DNA of 64,000 nt from Strongylocentrotus purpuratus (GCF_000002235.5 NW_022145607.1:40104029-40168028), one strand, 5' to 3'. Counted from the first letter of the stretch, positions 1-13,500 are shown. The notes: generated by a model not told the origin, from the letters alone. Program-made: numbers and translations.

Positions 1-525
1 AGTCATCCATATAGCAAACATGAAAATGAAAAGCTCACATATATTAACACTAGAGCTTGCTCTGTTTGTATCTTAAAATCATCAACTTGCCAGAATCAGG
101 TTAGGGAGGTCGATGAAATTAGGAGCATAACAGATTTTGTACCATAATTGAAATGAAAAAAAGAAAGATAACCCACTTCAAATATAAAAACAAATATTTT
201 AAAAATGTTAAAGTCATCCAAATTTAACTTTCAATAACCAATAAATGTAATTTTCTGGTATGATGACTGGATGGATCCCCCCCCCCCCCTCTCCTTTTGT
301 TCAGGTGTAATGTTTCCCTAATGTTTGTAATGCACATTTCAAACTTTGCCCTACAAGGCCACTGAAATTACCTTATGTCGATTTTTTTTTTTAAATAGTT
401 GGGATCGAATTTCAGTAAATTCTGAAGAGATTAACTTTGCTTAATGAGCAAAATGCACATTGAGAAATCAATCACTATCATGGTACCTCCTTGATCACAA
501 ATATATCATCAAACATTTGACAAGA
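1..525. other. No gene recognised
   Basis: AT-rich sequence with a short poly-C run near 278-289 and no long open frame. It lies downstream of the AGPAT gene, which is on the minus strand. I see no feature I can name here. Confidence 0.5.
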
Positions 526-925
526 TTAAAGATAAAGTTGAGTTCTGGTCATGCGATTGCATTGTGAAAGAAACGGTGTGGAATTGATCAGAAAAGGTTG
601 ATCATCTGGCATATAAGTAATAAAGTATGTGTGTGTATTACAAGGTTCTGGCATCATCAAAATGATAAGAAATTTGGCCAAGTCTTGGTAAAGTTACAAG
701 CACTGTACACAGAAGAATGTATGTGGGACTACACGGCGTAAAAATCTCAAAAAAAGTCTCAATTTTTACAATGTTACATGCCATATTTAGAATATGAAGG
801 CATTTGAAGAGCCATGCTTTTCAGGGAACATGTTTTAACTGATGTTCTCCCACCCTTGCATAATAACAATGATAACGCTCACAAATTATTTTTCACCTCT
901 TCCCAGAACTCAACCTTCTCTTTAA
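526..925. mobile_element. TTAA MITE, family T1 (piggyBac-like), full copy
   Basis: The copy is bounded by TTAA on both sides. Its inverted ends are TTAAAGATAAAGTTGAGTTC on the left and the reverse complement of TTAAAGAGAAGGTTGAGTTC on the right. The interior contains the family hallmark GCATTGTGAAAGAAAC and has no coding capacity. Other copies lie at 4103, 23630, 38517, 51795 and 63016, with a diverged one at 52257. A TTAA target duplication is characteristic of piggyBac-type transposition; the superfamily assignment is inference. Confidence 0.8.
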
Positions 926-1149
926 GAAAAGATTCAAGATGTACATTACAGAGACATAAGCACGATTAAATTACCTTGTAAATTCATGAAGAAAAAAAAT
1001 GACTTTCTACTTTGGCTTTTGGAACCAGAATAACTAGATCACTTTATTCATTCTTTGTGACATCAGGTATTTCAATAGGACTGTATGTATACACAGGGTA
1101 GCCACATCAGTATGAATACTTCTTTTCATGCAAGCTGTGGAATTATCAT

Positions 1150-1300
1150 TACCCCAACTATTGCCGGGTACCTCACACTTGGTCGGAGAGTGGCAAATAT
1201 GGATTAGTGTCTTGCCAAAGGATGTTATGGGCGGGTGCGCTGAGATTGGAGCCCTGAACCCGTGGGAATGAACCAGTATACCATGACACTTCTACATGAA
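1150..1300 (-). mobile_element. tRNA-derived SINE relic
   Basis: Read on the minus strand, a degenerate tRNA-like head is followed by a body containing TTTGGCAAGACACTAATCC and then GAGGTACCCGGCA. The same body order occurs in the clearer minus-strand SINE at 46618-46890. The head is too eroded to judge its promoter boxes. Confidence 0.5.
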
Positions 1301-1604
1301 TGAATACTACATTGTACAGGTAAAATATCTCCTGAGAATCAGCACTAGGCAACATCATACAAGTATCAAGTTTGCATTTATGAGTACATTATCTATTTGA
1401 AAGAAATGTAAATATAAATTTAATCTCAATCCCAACAGAACTGATAGTCCATGACTCTGGTTGTGCATTGATATTATGACATTTTGTGCTGTTTAAAGAT
1501 GAAAAAAACAAATACTGGCCTTGCAAACTGAAGATGAATAGAGCAATGCACTTCAAAAACAATAATTTTTGGGGAAAAGAGATGATTTCCAATCAAAATT
1601 CCAA

Positions 1605-1760
1605 TATCAAAGAATAATAATTATAATAATAATTACATTTATAGGGTGCTTTATACACTGCAGGCGTTCCTAAGCGCACAGGTGGTATTGTCTAACTTAT
1701 TCAACATGTCCAATAGGTAACAAGTAACAAAATAAAATAAAATATTACTAATACAATACA
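1605..1760. repeat. ATA microsatellite plus 'GCGC' dispersed repeat
   Basis: An (AAT)n tract leads into ACATTTATAGGGTGCTTTA, followed by CCTAAGCGCACAG. Related copies occur at 3240, 48690, 54710, 55980 and 60930. The family looks like a short non-autonomous element that ends in, or inserts into, AAT repeats. Confidence 0.55.
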
Positions 1761-1888
1761 ATTCAGTTGAATGGAATTAACTACTTGTGTGTGCCTCCAG
1801 TATACTATAACTGATTAAAAGCATCTCTAGTTTTCTTTTTTTATATCTCATAAATTTGGCAAATACGATATCAATCTATGTAAACATA

Positions 1889-2660
1889 ATTTAGCAATGA
1901 TCCGCTAATACTTTACAAGAAAATTATGAATACAAAGTGTTATATGCTTGAAAGGTGATTCACTTTGATCTAGATCAGCTAGCTCCTTCTTTCCTCATTC
2001 CCAAATCTCAAAAACAGACTGGCTTCATATTCTTTCAATCCACTTTAGCAATGATCCGCTAATACTTTACAAGAAAATAATGAATACAAAGTGTTATATG
2101 CTTGAAAGGTGATTCACTTTGATTTACATCAGCTAGCTCCTTCTTTCCTCATTCCCAAATCTCAAAAACAGACTGGCTTCATATTCTTTCAATCCACTTT
2201 AGCAATGATCCGCTAATACTTTACAAGAAAATAATGAATACAAAGTGTTATATGCTTGAAAGGTGATTCACTTTGATCTACATCAGCTAGCTCCTTCTTT
2301 CCTCATTCCCAAATCTCAAAAACAGACTGGCTTCATATTCTTTCAATCCACTTTAGCAATGATCCGCTAATACTTTACAAGAAAATAATGAATACAAAGT
2401 GTTATATGCTTGAAAGGTGATTCACTTTGATCTACATCAGCTAGCTCCTTCTTTCCTCATTCCCAAATCTCAAAAACAGACTGGCTTCATATTCTTTCAA
2501 TCCACTTTAGCAATGATCCGCTAATACTTTACAAGAAAATAATGAATACAAAGTGTTATATGCTTGAAAGGTGATTCACTTTGATCTACATCAGCTAGCT
2601 CCTTCTTTCCTCATTCCCAAATCTTAAAAACAGACTGGCCTGGTTTCATATCCTTTCAAT
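1889..2660. repeat. 154-bp tandem array, five near-identical units
   Basis: The marker TTAGCAATGATCCGCTAATA recurs at 1891, 2045, 2199, 2353 and 2507, an exact 154-bp period. Units differ by only a few substitutions, so the array is young or homogenised. The last unit runs into a LINE 3' end at about 2640, and the repeat unit itself contains the CTTTCAATCCA stretch found there, so the array probably grew from part of that LINE fragment. Confidence 0.9.
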
Positions 2661-2835
2661 CCATTGCCCCATGCCCGCCTGTGGAACAAACTCTTTGCAT
2701 TCCCGAGAAATAGTGCTTCTTCCCTTGACTTCTTCTAAACACATCTGAAATCATACCTCTTAATTTCTCTTTAGACTATGGGACAGCATCTTGTATCCTC
2801 TAGAAAAGGCACTATATAAATCCATTTGTTATTAA
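2640..2835 (+). mobile_element. LINE 3' end fragment (CR1/L2-like)
   Basis: The sequence translates to a degenerate version of the reverse-transcriptase C-terminal signature, reading roughly 'PRLWNKLF...SLDFF'. A terminal GGCACTATATAAATCCATTTGTTATTA follows. Similar 3' ends occur at 14040-14290 and 24840-25110. Confidence 0.5.
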
Positions 2836-3239
2836 CCGCCTTATTCTTAAATGAAAGGCTTTTTTTAAATTTACATAAAAGATTTCTAATGACATCAAAT
2901 ATACAAATCACACACTGAAAGGATAGTTGCAAAACCCATTTCCAATATCACGTTCAAATCCAATCTACAGTATCCAGAATGTATTCCACGAATTAATCGC
3001 TATTTTCTTGCACAAGAATGATATATATGATTATGAGTACAGGTCTAGTGATTTACCAATTCCCAGGAATATTACCAAAATTTGGCCAAAATAACACATG
3101 AAAACCTCCAGAGAACATGCATACAATAAACTTTGACTGAAGTTGATATTCAACAAATTCCTACTTCCCTAGCTATTAAACAAAAAATGCCTGCCTATGT
3201 ATAGACATATTCTAGCCACTACACTGGTGATGTTGACGA

Positions 3240-3350
3240 TGATGATGATCATTATAATAATAATAATAACAAATAATGATAATAATAATAATAATAATAT
3301 TTATAAAGCGCAACATATCCATCTCTAGAGATGCTCAAGGCGCATACAAA
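3240..3350. repeat. ATA microsatellite plus 'GCGC' dispersed repeat
   Basis: (ATA)n is followed by TATTTATAAAGCGCAACATA and an AGATGCTCAAGGCGC hairpin-like stretch. This is the same repeat class as at 1605 and 60930. From about 3350 to 4100 the sequence is AT-rich with nothing I recognise. Confidence 0.6.
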
Positions 3351-4102
3351 TAATTAAAATTAAGATTCAACATATTTAAGATTAAAGAAATATTAAATAC
3401 TAATACTAATACTAATAATACTCATTCTACAACTATAACTACTACCAACTTGGTCCTAATTATGTAAACTGGCCTTACAGCATCCTTTCACATGTAGTTG
3501 AGACTTGATTATTACACTTGTCCGTATCTATGTACCCTTGCTGGTGAGAATTAACCATTAAAAAAAAGAATTCCTCATTTTGGGGATGAGGATCAAACTT
3601 CATATGCATAGGCAACAACACAGGGTATGTATGTTTGTGCTTTGTTTTATAAAAATGGGTTCTATAAAGTAGACAATCTAATTAGTCAAAAGACAACCCA
3701 TGACCATGCATCATTGATTTCTACCACATCCATTGTGCAAAAAAAAGCCCATTAAAAAGTGCTAACCCACTGCTAAAAGTGACAATGCATGGCTAAGATG
3801 TGAGTATGTGCAACACTGGCAAATACAAAATTCAGACAAAAAATGAAATACACGTAGTTTTGTGTGGCAAGGAAATTGATGTGTCCATTGAGAGGCATAT
3901 TACAGACCCATTTTATAAAACAAATAATTCCTGTTTTGAAGCTCCTTCGTTGATGATATGAACTGTACTTGGGTGAGTCACGGTGAGCTGGTTAATGAAC
4001 TCAACAAGTTTCATTCATTATCCGATTGTGACTTTGAGTGCAGTGCATATTTACTAATGCACTTGCAAACATGAATTATTTGTACAATGACATTATTGAC
4101 AT

Positions 4103-4500
4103 TTAAAGAGAAGGTTGAGTACTGGTAAAAATGAAAATGGAAATAAAGTTTGAGCTTACTCATTTATTTTGTCGGTTTGGAGGAATATCATGGGGAAAAT
4201 GTCCCCTGAAAAGGACTGCAATTCTCAAATGCCCTAATATGTACTTGAAATATGACAAGAAAATCTGAATGTTTGAACCGACATTTCATTTAACAAACCG
4301 ATGAACACGTCCCACTGGAAACTATATACCTAGTTCTGTGAACAGTACATGGGACTTCCAGCAAGACAGAGTCTATTTTTTTATCATTTTGATATATTTC
4401 TGAAACCTCACAGTATACACCATTTATTGTGTACTATATAACCAACCATTGTTTCCAGACAGTTTCTCATCACATGGCATGAACACAACTTTATCTTTAA
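4103..4500. mobile_element. TTAA MITE, family T1, diverged copy
   Basis: The copy has TTAA at both ends. The left end is TTAAAGAGAAGGTTGAGTAC, and the right end is the reverse complement of TTAAAGATAAAGTTGTGTTC. At 398 bp it matches the other undisturbed T1 copies in length. There is no coding potential. Confidence 0.7.
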
Positions 4501-4520
4501 AATGTAGTTTCAGGGAGGAC

Positions 4521-5043
4521 TTAAAGGTACTATGTCCCATTTGCAGGCCAAAAAAATTAAAAGGTTACCCGGTAAATACCAACAGCATTTGAAAGATAAT
4601 ACTAATTTATAACTTCCCTAAAAAAAGGGGCTTGAAAATGTCTTTCAATGACTATTAGTTGTCAAATCGACTTAAGAGCTATAGAGCCAGTAAGTAATAG
4701 TCTTGATTTTCAAACCATTGTACCGAATGGTCGTACGTTTTATGCTGCGCAAATATTCAATCAGTTTAATTTTGGCCATTACAAGAAGTGGGTTATTGAT
4801 GTAGACAAATGCTCATGTACCCTTTACAGCTCATGTTATGTATGTTATTACCAAAGAAGAAAAATGCCAGTCAGTTACTCAATAGTGTCTGACAGTGAAG
4901 TCTAGCCAGTAATTGCATAATTTGAATATCATGATACTGCTAATGTTTAAATTTCACAGATAGGACATGCATGACATATTCATAATTCCTGCAAAGTTCT
5001 ACAGAATTTGATGTTGGCTGCAAAAGGGACATAGTATCTTTAA
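4521..5043. mobile_element. TTAA MITE, family T4
   Basis: The left end TTAAAGGTACTATGTCCC is matched at the right by GGGACATAGTATCTTTAA, with TTAA on both sides. It begins only 20 bp after the T1 copy ends. A left-half copy lies at 10704. Short open frames inside it are not coding. Confidence 0.75.
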
Positions 5044-5214
5044 GGTCCAATATACAGAAGTTATTGCAGGTCAGCTTGTTAAAAAAATAATTTTGTAAAC
5101 AAACTAACTGGATCGTCGACTGCATGCAGTCGAAAATGATGCCTCCCCCGTAGAGTGATTTTATAAACCAAAACAGAAGCAATTTTAAAAATTCAAGTTT
5201 GATTGTAATCTATT

Positions 5215-5585
5215 AACAGGTTCTCAGAATTTCGTGATTACAAGCTATTTTTCATATACAGGGTTATCCCTTTGATCTTTAACCTCATGACACTAAAATC
5301 TAATCAGTTCATTGGCTCTGCAAGATACATATATGTCCTGAGTTTGGCGGTAATACATCAATTGGTTCTTGAGAAAACACGATCACAAGCAATTTTTGCA
5401 TACAAAATGTGCACTGTGACCTTTGACCTCGTGACCCCAAAATCAGATAAGTTCATTAACCCTACAAGAAACATACATGACCCAAGTTTGGCGTTAATCC
5501 ATCAATCGGTTCTTGAGATAACGCAATCATGACAACGGGACGTACAGATAGACGGACAACCCGAAAACATAAATAAACATCAGCT
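5215..5585. repeat. Dimer repeat with CCTTTGACCTCGTGACC core
   Basis: Two units of about 140 bp each carry a TTTGACCTCGTGACCCCAAA-like core, then GTTTGGCGNTAAT and a GGTTCTTGAGA stretch. The second ends in GACGGACAACCCGAAAACAT. From memory, such units are dispersed in many marine invertebrate genomes. An open frame spans both units, but I regard it as chance. Confidence 0.5.
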
Positions 5586-5598
5586 GTTTAGACAGCTG

Positions 5599-5737
5599 GG
5601 CCCCGTTGCACAAAAAACTTACCATTGATGTTTTAACATGGAAACCTTGATTTTGATTGGCTGTTGAGCCCTGTTACCATGGTAGTTGCCATTGATGGCA
5701 AAGTTACCATCAATGGTAAGTTTTATGCAACAGGGCC
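5599..5737. mobile_element. Palindromic MITE with CTG target duplication (Harbinger-like)
   Basis: The ends are GGCCCCGTTGCA and TGCAACAGGGCC, flanked by CTG on both sides. Subterminal arms carry AACTTACCATTGATG and its complement. The second copy, at 52594-52750, is flanked by CAG. A 3-bp CWG duplication fits PIF/Harbinger elements; the family name is inference. Confidence 0.75.
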
Positions 5738-5739
5738 CT

Positions 5740-7345
5740 GGTATAAATGAATCACTTTTTGTTCTTTGTTTAAAGCTTGCGGAAAGTTTTCATTTCCTCA
5801 CTTGTTTCTTCTGTTAAAATGGCCACACCCTACAAATGTATTTAAAACACCCACCGAACATCAAACTTCTTTCAAGTACATTCAAATACATTTGCAGACC
5901 TTACAAAACATGGCTAAACATTCTAGGTCATCATCAGTATTTTTTCCTTCTATATTCTATGACACTCAATATTCATTACTTATTGCATAACAGACACATT
6001 AAAAGACAAATTTGATTTCATAAAATACACATTTTACTTACTGTTTACTTTTTCTTCAAGATGCCCAAATTGCAAGGTGGCTTTCATGTATTACACTGTC
6101 ACATCTCACCATGTATTTCTTAACATCATACTAAAAATGTTAATTCAATACACAATTCTGAACAATATTGGAATGCATTTATATTGTACATACTCTTTGT
6201 ATCCAATCATAGGCTTGTATAAATATGATGCAATAAGCCGTGGCATGTTCTTTGTTGTTGTTGGTTTTGTTAATAATGATGTGAGCGCCGTACGCTTCAC
6301 ACTTCTGCATCTGCTTCTCAACACACAGCAATAAGTGGGTATGCATAGGATTATGTTGCACAAAATGAACAAATAAAAAAAAGAATTCAAAACTTGCCTC
6401 CCTCTCTATAAATCTTGATAAAATTGTGTAAACTTGGTGACATAATATTGGTTAAAAACATTTTGTTACAAGTGGATAAATATTATTTTCAAACATATTT
6501 TTTAAGATTAGTACAAAGATCAAAACTCGATCATTAAGTTTTAAAAAAAAGTACTATACATTATTATTAATTTTCACACTTAATTACAACAGAAAAATAT
6601 GGAAAGACCTTGATAATATATTTAATAATGAATAATATTTATAAACCTGTTGAATACAGTTTGATTATAGTAAACAATCAATAGAACCATAGCCTGAGCT
6701 ACTGGGTTCAATTAGTATCAGTTAGTGCACCCAAACAGTAAACCATAGGTAAAAGCTCATCATTATAAAATTCCCTAACACCAAACTTGAAGGCAATCTA
6801 GAGTAGTTTCAGTGTCCCATGCCTGGGGGACATCTACACACATACTATGGTAATTCAACCAAACCCATGTCAGCGAATTATGGCGTAACACACATAGAAA
6901 TAGGCAACTCTATGTTTCTAAATGGCAATCCAACCTTTGTTATTAGTATTATCATACGTCGTCTACAGAAAAAAAGGCCCTTCCAAGTCATTCATTTTTC
7001 CAAAAATGGCATGCTAGTCATTTTATGTGTTGGGACATTGGCTTTACTGATTTAGCCAATTTAAATTTTAAAGAAGTTAGGAATCTGATTGGTGTGGGAC
7101 ATTGAGCACAGAGCAATTGTTGCCGTTGCATGTGTTCTATAATCCATCGGTTTCCTCTGGCTCTCGTCACTCGGCCGATTAAAAAATTCTTCTTTGTTCA
7201 TGAGAGTTCTTTGTGGATTTGTCTCCCAATGATTGTAATGTATGTCATTATTTTCTACCAGAGCTCTTCTCAAGTTTTCCATTATAGCTCTATTTTGCTC
7301 CTTGGTCCTGTGTATTTTATTTCTGTTCTTGTGGGAGATGAAGGG
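5740..7345. other. Downstream region of the AGPAT gene, probable 3'UTR
   Basis: This AT-rich stretch lies immediately after the AGPAT stop codon on the minus strand and presumably includes its 3'UTR. The nearest minus-strand AATAAA lies only about 25 bp past the stop (+ strand 7317-7322). That is unusually close, so the true polyadenylation site is unresolved. No open frame here looks coding. Confidence 0.4.
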
Positions 7346-7555
7346 TTAATCCTCCTTCTTCTCCCCTGCCGTTACCTCTGAACTGTTGGTATCCACTGAG
7401 CCATTCTTAACCCCCTGACTCCCATTGCTCTTGATGCTGCCATAAGTAGAACCTCTGGATGATACCGTGACATTCATAATGGACTTGGTGTAGGTGAACA
7501 CTGCAGTAGATAAAGATCACAGAGTAGAGAGAGAGAGAGACAGACAGAGAGGGGC

Positions 7556-7588
<33 letters not shown>

Positions 7589-10500
7589 GGGTGGATGAGA
7601 GGATGGGGAAGAGAGGGAAAGAGAGGCAGAGGGGTAGGATAAGAGAGAGAAAGAGAGAGAGGGGGGTTGGAAGAGAGGATGGGAAAGAGAGGGAAAGAGA
7701 GAGAGGCAGAGGTGTAGGATGAGAGAGAGAGAGAGGGGGGCAAGGAGGGTTGGAAGAGAGGATGGGGAAGAGAGGGAAAGAGAGAGAGATAGAGAGAGAG
7801 ATGGAGAATCATCATCATCATCATTGTAATATATCATTCTAATCCCATGCAGTGGGGATGGTTGTTTAATTTCCTTTATAAAGGCCTTTCTCTAAGCTTT
7901 CTTAGCTTCAGCCTGCACTTGGGCGAGGCCAAATACTCTTTTATCTTGGTCAAATGTTTCCACAGTTTTGCAAGACCCGCCACAGGATTGTGAGCTGCCC
8001 ACCAGGAAACTCATTGTAGTACTCAATGGCTTTCTACTCTCCCAACCACACTGTCCACTCCATCTCTATCTACCCATCATGGGAGGCGCGATAGCTCAGT
8101 CGGTAGAGCAGTGGTCTCGTAATCCGGTGACCCAGGTTCAAAACCAAGGCGATGCGCTAGTGCCCTTTGGTAAGGCTTTAATCCTCATTACCAGGTGCCT
8201 CAGAGAGGACCTAAAGCCGTCGGCCGTCAAGTTGCTTATTTAGAAGCATGCTTTCTTAGCAGTCAGGTAAAATAACCACCACCACCATTCAATTATCTCC
8301 TGTGAGATTGTCAGTCCAGCAGATTGGAGGATATCAGGTTTATATCAAGTTATGGGCCCCGTCTTATAAGAGTTACGATTGATCCGAGTCGGTTGCAAGT
8401 TTGCAGTCCCCTATCTCTTATGTACATAGCTGCTGTTAATCTGTTTGTAAGAAGGGGCCCTGGGGGTGTTTCACAAAGATCCTAAGTAGAACTTAAAAAT
8501 TATGGACAGCCATTGGAGTCTTAAAATGAAATATATTCAAAAGCAGAAATTCACGTATTTTAGACTTTTTAAGAATTCCACATCCAGAACATGAAATCTC
8601 CTTGATGATAGACAATATGGATGATTTGAATAAACAATTAATGCCTTCCAAAATAACTTTTACAAAATATTTTCAAAGATGCTAATGGCTTTCCATAATT
8701 TTTAAGTCCAACTTAGAGATAAGTTCAACTTAGGATCTTTGTGAAACACCCCCCTATTGCATTGTGAAAGAAACTGTGTGGAAATGATTGGAAAAGGATG
8801 GTTATGTAGCACATAAAAGTCATGGGGTTCCTGACTGACCTAAAGGTTTATTATCATTGCAGCATGAGCTAAATCCAGGATTTTGTTTCAGAATCTGAGA
8901 CAAAGTTACTGGATCCCTTTAAGGTTCACTATTGCATTACACAATTCAATTAACAAATGGGACATGCCTCAGACGTGCCTCCCTACAACCTAAACACTAA
9001 CCTGCATAGAGGGCGCCGACCACCAGAAGGATGAGAAGAGTTGAGCCTGATAGGAGCGTGACGAAGGCATAGTATATGAGGGGAACCCCCAACACCAAGA
9101 ACCAGAAGGACATCACATACTTAGGAGTGGGTGTAGGGGGTAAGAAGCTATGCCCCCTCTCCGCATCGTATCCCTCAAAGGTGTTGTGGTCTAGGAAGTA
9201 CTGGAATGTCTCGTCCTTTGGAGATTTTAAACAAAAAAATGCATGGCTGGATTGAGACTGACAAGCTGGTAACAAATTATTCAAATTGGAAAATATTCAT
9301 AAAAGCTTGTATTGATAGAAAATGGCTAGTTTAACTAAAAGCAGCTGCCAGACTTATGGTGCAATATATGAGATCTATATTATCAAAGATATAAACTGTC
9401 AAAACAACATAGATATACCAGATGTTCCCACCCTCACCCAACCCCCTCCCCCCCCAAACAAAAGGAAACAATGTATGCAATGCCATGTTGATCAACTCAA
9501 AATTTGAAGAAGCAAGTTCCTCAACACAAAAGAAGATGAAATTTGTCTTTCCCTCTTTATGAACTATAATGTCACGTCCATTTTTATCCTGTTCTTTTTG
9601 CCTCAATTGTTCTTACCTTTTTCCTATAGAGTTCATGACAATACTCTGCAGTTGCTTCTTCTGTATCGGTCGGTACCTCATCAAGGGGTAATGCTCTGGA
9701 GGAAGACAAATAGAATTAATCAGAAATCAAGAAGAGAAATCAAGAGGAGAAAAAGGTGTGCGTGTGTGTCAATAGCATTTATATTGAAGGACGAATCTCT
9801 CACATGTATCAGCCTTTTTCATCCCAGGTGCTGCAAGGCATCTCATATGGAGCTCTCACACTCTGCCGTGTAGGCCTACCGTCCACCTGCCGGGCTATTA
9901 AAAAAACAACATTCCAGAACGTTGAGTTTTGAGCGAACTTGTCCCCGGCCGCAAAAAAAATTTCATAAAATTAATCTTTTCACCGTTTCGTTGCCATCTT
10001 CTGACCGTTCTCATCGGGCGCATACCGGATGTTGAACGTGCTTCTACCGTCTTCACCGCCCAGATTGACTTTTGTTGAAAATTTTGGCCGTTTCCATACC
10101 GGGCCCATACCGGGTCTCGAACGTGTGCACCGGGTTTGTAGCAGCCACCTACCAGTCACTTAGCGTCCCCTCACCGCTCGGAGCGTCCTGTGAGCGAGTC
10201 CCCGGACTGCTGATGTTATGACACAACTGCCATAAATACCCCGATTTGAACGGCAAGGGTCAGTCCGCTCTCCATTTTTCATCACCGTTCTGTAACGGGT
10301 TATGAGCGTGTTGTGAACGTGTTCATACAGTGTGACCGTTTTCATAACGTATTCATACCGTTCAACCCCGTCCTCTTGCCGCTTACTTGCAGCCGGTGCC
10401 AGCCGGCCAAAGTTTTGAACATGCCCAAAACTTTCGCCGGGTCCCACCGGGTGTAAATAAGCGCCAACGCCCTATTAACGCGTTGCCCGCTTTGATAACG

Positions 10501-13500
10501 AACCACCGTGTGCCCTCGCCGTTCTCCACCGTCCCCAGACATTTTCGCGCACGGTGGCACACGGTAGGCCTACACGGCAGAGTGTGAAAGTCACTTAAGG
10601 ATGCCGTAGCAGAAATTAATTAAATATATATTTTTAAATAAACATCCATTTTGAAAAAAATATTTGAAATCGCTATGTATTTTTTTCATTAGGAGATAAC
10701 ATTTTAAAGGTACTATGTCCCATTTGCAGGCCAAAAAATCAAAAGGTTAAATTCCAACGGCATTTGAAAGATACTGTTAATTTAGAACTTCCCTCAGAAC
10801 GAAAGGGCTTGAAAATGTCTTTAAGTGGAAGAATAACGACCATTAGTTGTCGAATCGACTTTATCCATGAATCATATTCTTCATATTTAAACATTCGTTT
10901 TCACTACACATATTCTTTAAACCATTTGGAATAATAATAATACAACAACAACAAATTGAAAAAGCCAGGTTATTGCTCATATTAACTATTTTTTTGATAA
11001 TTTCTTATGTATTTCTTTGTTTATTTAAACTTACATGTAAGTATTTTATTGTTTTTGCTATTTTATTTATTTCTAACTATAATTCAACTATTTTGACCCC
11101 CAAAACAGGTGCCTAAGCTCTAAACAAGACCAAATAACCAATGTTTTATCTTTAAAAAAACAATGCAAAGACAAATGGTCACGTGACTTTGTAATGGTAG
11201 GTCCGATTTTCGAAAAATTTGTTTCAAAAAGATGCGCCAGACACAAAAGAAAAAAGTCATAAAATTTCAGCGCAAGATTCTTTTGCGTTAAAAAATTATC
11301 GTGGAAAATGAAGAGGCCCCCCCCCCCCCCCGGCTATAAAGGGTTAAGATAGAATGGACTTACCTCATATATATGTGGTATTCGAACTTCTTTCCACAGA
11401 GCAGGTCATAAAGTGTAGACACAGCACCATCTTTATAAGCTATTGTAGCATCTATAATATATGGAACTGGAAGAAGTACAGAAAAGAAGGGTGTCTTGAA
11501 AGCACAATATCCAAGAGCTACTTTTATTATTGTGTGAGTTAGTTTTAGAAGCAGCTTTTCCTGTGTAATTTGTAAGTTATGTTAATATGGATGCAATTTA
11601 AAGCCCCACTGTCCTACTTGTAGCTACTTGCTCCGTCTATATAGAAAACTTCCCCAATCAGTGCCTGTTGGTCCCCATGATCCTCTTTTTCTTATGTTAG
11701 TTGAGAGCTGAGTTAATGAGATAGCCACCTGTCAGTGACCTCACTGTGTGGTCTAATCCCTTCTGGCCCAGTAGTGTTGACGGTCTTTAAAAGATAACAA
11801 TTCAGACAAACAATCTGAGACTTGATCATTCATAGCTTTGTCAACTAGCTTAGCATCCTGTGTTAAAGGGATAATTGAGTTCTGTTACAGAGGGCGCTAC
11901 ATAAAATAATTTTTGTGAGATAAGGAAAAACTGAGTGTCAAATTTGAAAGAACATTTAAATGACAAAATCATCTTTGTTTGATCAAAATTGGTTCAGAGA
12001 TGGCTGAAATATCCATAAATATTACGGTTTCCAATATTTGCGACCCTCCACAATTATTTGATAATTTGAAAAAGCCGTTGAAAAAAGGATACAGTGCCTT
12101 TTACGTTGTATACCGGCCAAAGCAGATGTTGGCTTTTTGTTGGCTTTTTTCGTGTTGGTCATATTAAGCCCAACCAGCCAGCCCATGTATTGTTATTATT
12201 AATTACTTAATTAATTAACGGTCAATGTATTTTTTTTAAAGTGGAGCTGAATTGGTATGATCGTATTGGCTAAATTTCACACATTTTGGGGTCTAAAATT
12301 ACCTTCATAGCAATTTTAGGTCCTCTAAGGGCACTATAAATGTCATAGATAAGAATAAGAGCAATAACCATGCACTTTGAAGGCAATTACAGTCTAGAAA
12401 CAGAACTCAACTATCCCTTAAACAACCAAGCAACTACTTTTTCTCACCTTTTCCTTTGTAAGTCTGCATACAGAGATTGAAGCCTTTTGTACGCGGCATG
12501 AGGTGATGTTTTAAGCCTGGGAGTCCCTTCTCTTTAGCAAACGCCTGGCTCTTCTTGTACTTCTCCTCTGTGTACCGAGTTCCTTCGCAGAATATGAGTG
12601 TCTAAGCAAAGAAGACAGAGACATGTCAGAAACACCTGATACAAGGCCTTGATAGGAAAGTGACATCAAGGTTGGAGGACGGATTTGCATCCAAATACAG
12701 TACAGCCTGTATATAAATCCTGTTCAAGGGACACAGGAAAAGTGGTCTTCATAGGCAGGTGGTCTATGTACAAGTTCTTAACATAGTATTCATTCCAATG
12801 AGAAACACTATTCAAGGGAAACAGAAAATGTGGTCTTTATAGACAGGTGGTCACTTTTAAAAGGAGGTTTGAATGTAACTGAATGCTCCTTTCTCTGAAG
12901 GACTTGTACCATGACATTGGACTTCATGAAAGAAGATCAACTTAGAGAAGGGTAAAGCTTGGTTCTCGTTACTCCTGTTTGACTCTTTGAAAAATAAAAA
13001 GAAGAGATTTCACTCTTTTTGTAAAGAAAATATATAAAAACAATATCACAAGCAGATTTAAAGGTTAACTCTTTATATTCCACAAAAGAATCTCTGTATG
13101 CCACATTAATTTGTAATCATAGTGTAGATATGCCAAATGTTTAAAGATTATTTAACCATTTCAGGTTAAGATTAATCAATACAGGGGAGTGTTACACAAA
13201 GACTAAGATCGACTTTAACTTAATTATGGCAAGCCGTCATGCCACTATTTTCTCTCATCATTTGCTGGCATTGGTTTCTCAAGGGACGTACCAATCGTGG
13301 TCACAAATCTACAGAATTTACAAAGTTTTTTATAGTTCATTATTGAAGAAAAAAATATTATCTAAAGATCTTAATTGAGAGACCAACGGTAAGAGCAACC
13401 AGTGACATGAACAGCCTGCCATACGTGTAGTTACAGTAAGTCGAGTTTAGTCTTTGTGAAACACTCCCCTGGTGTTCACTCAAGAGTTATCTATTTACTG

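Noticed and set aside
8083-8160. Possible functional tRNA gene (D-stem, CGT anticodon-like loop)
   Set aside because: The T-arm does not pair, the acceptor stem is absent, and it continues into a SINE body with an (ACC)n tail.
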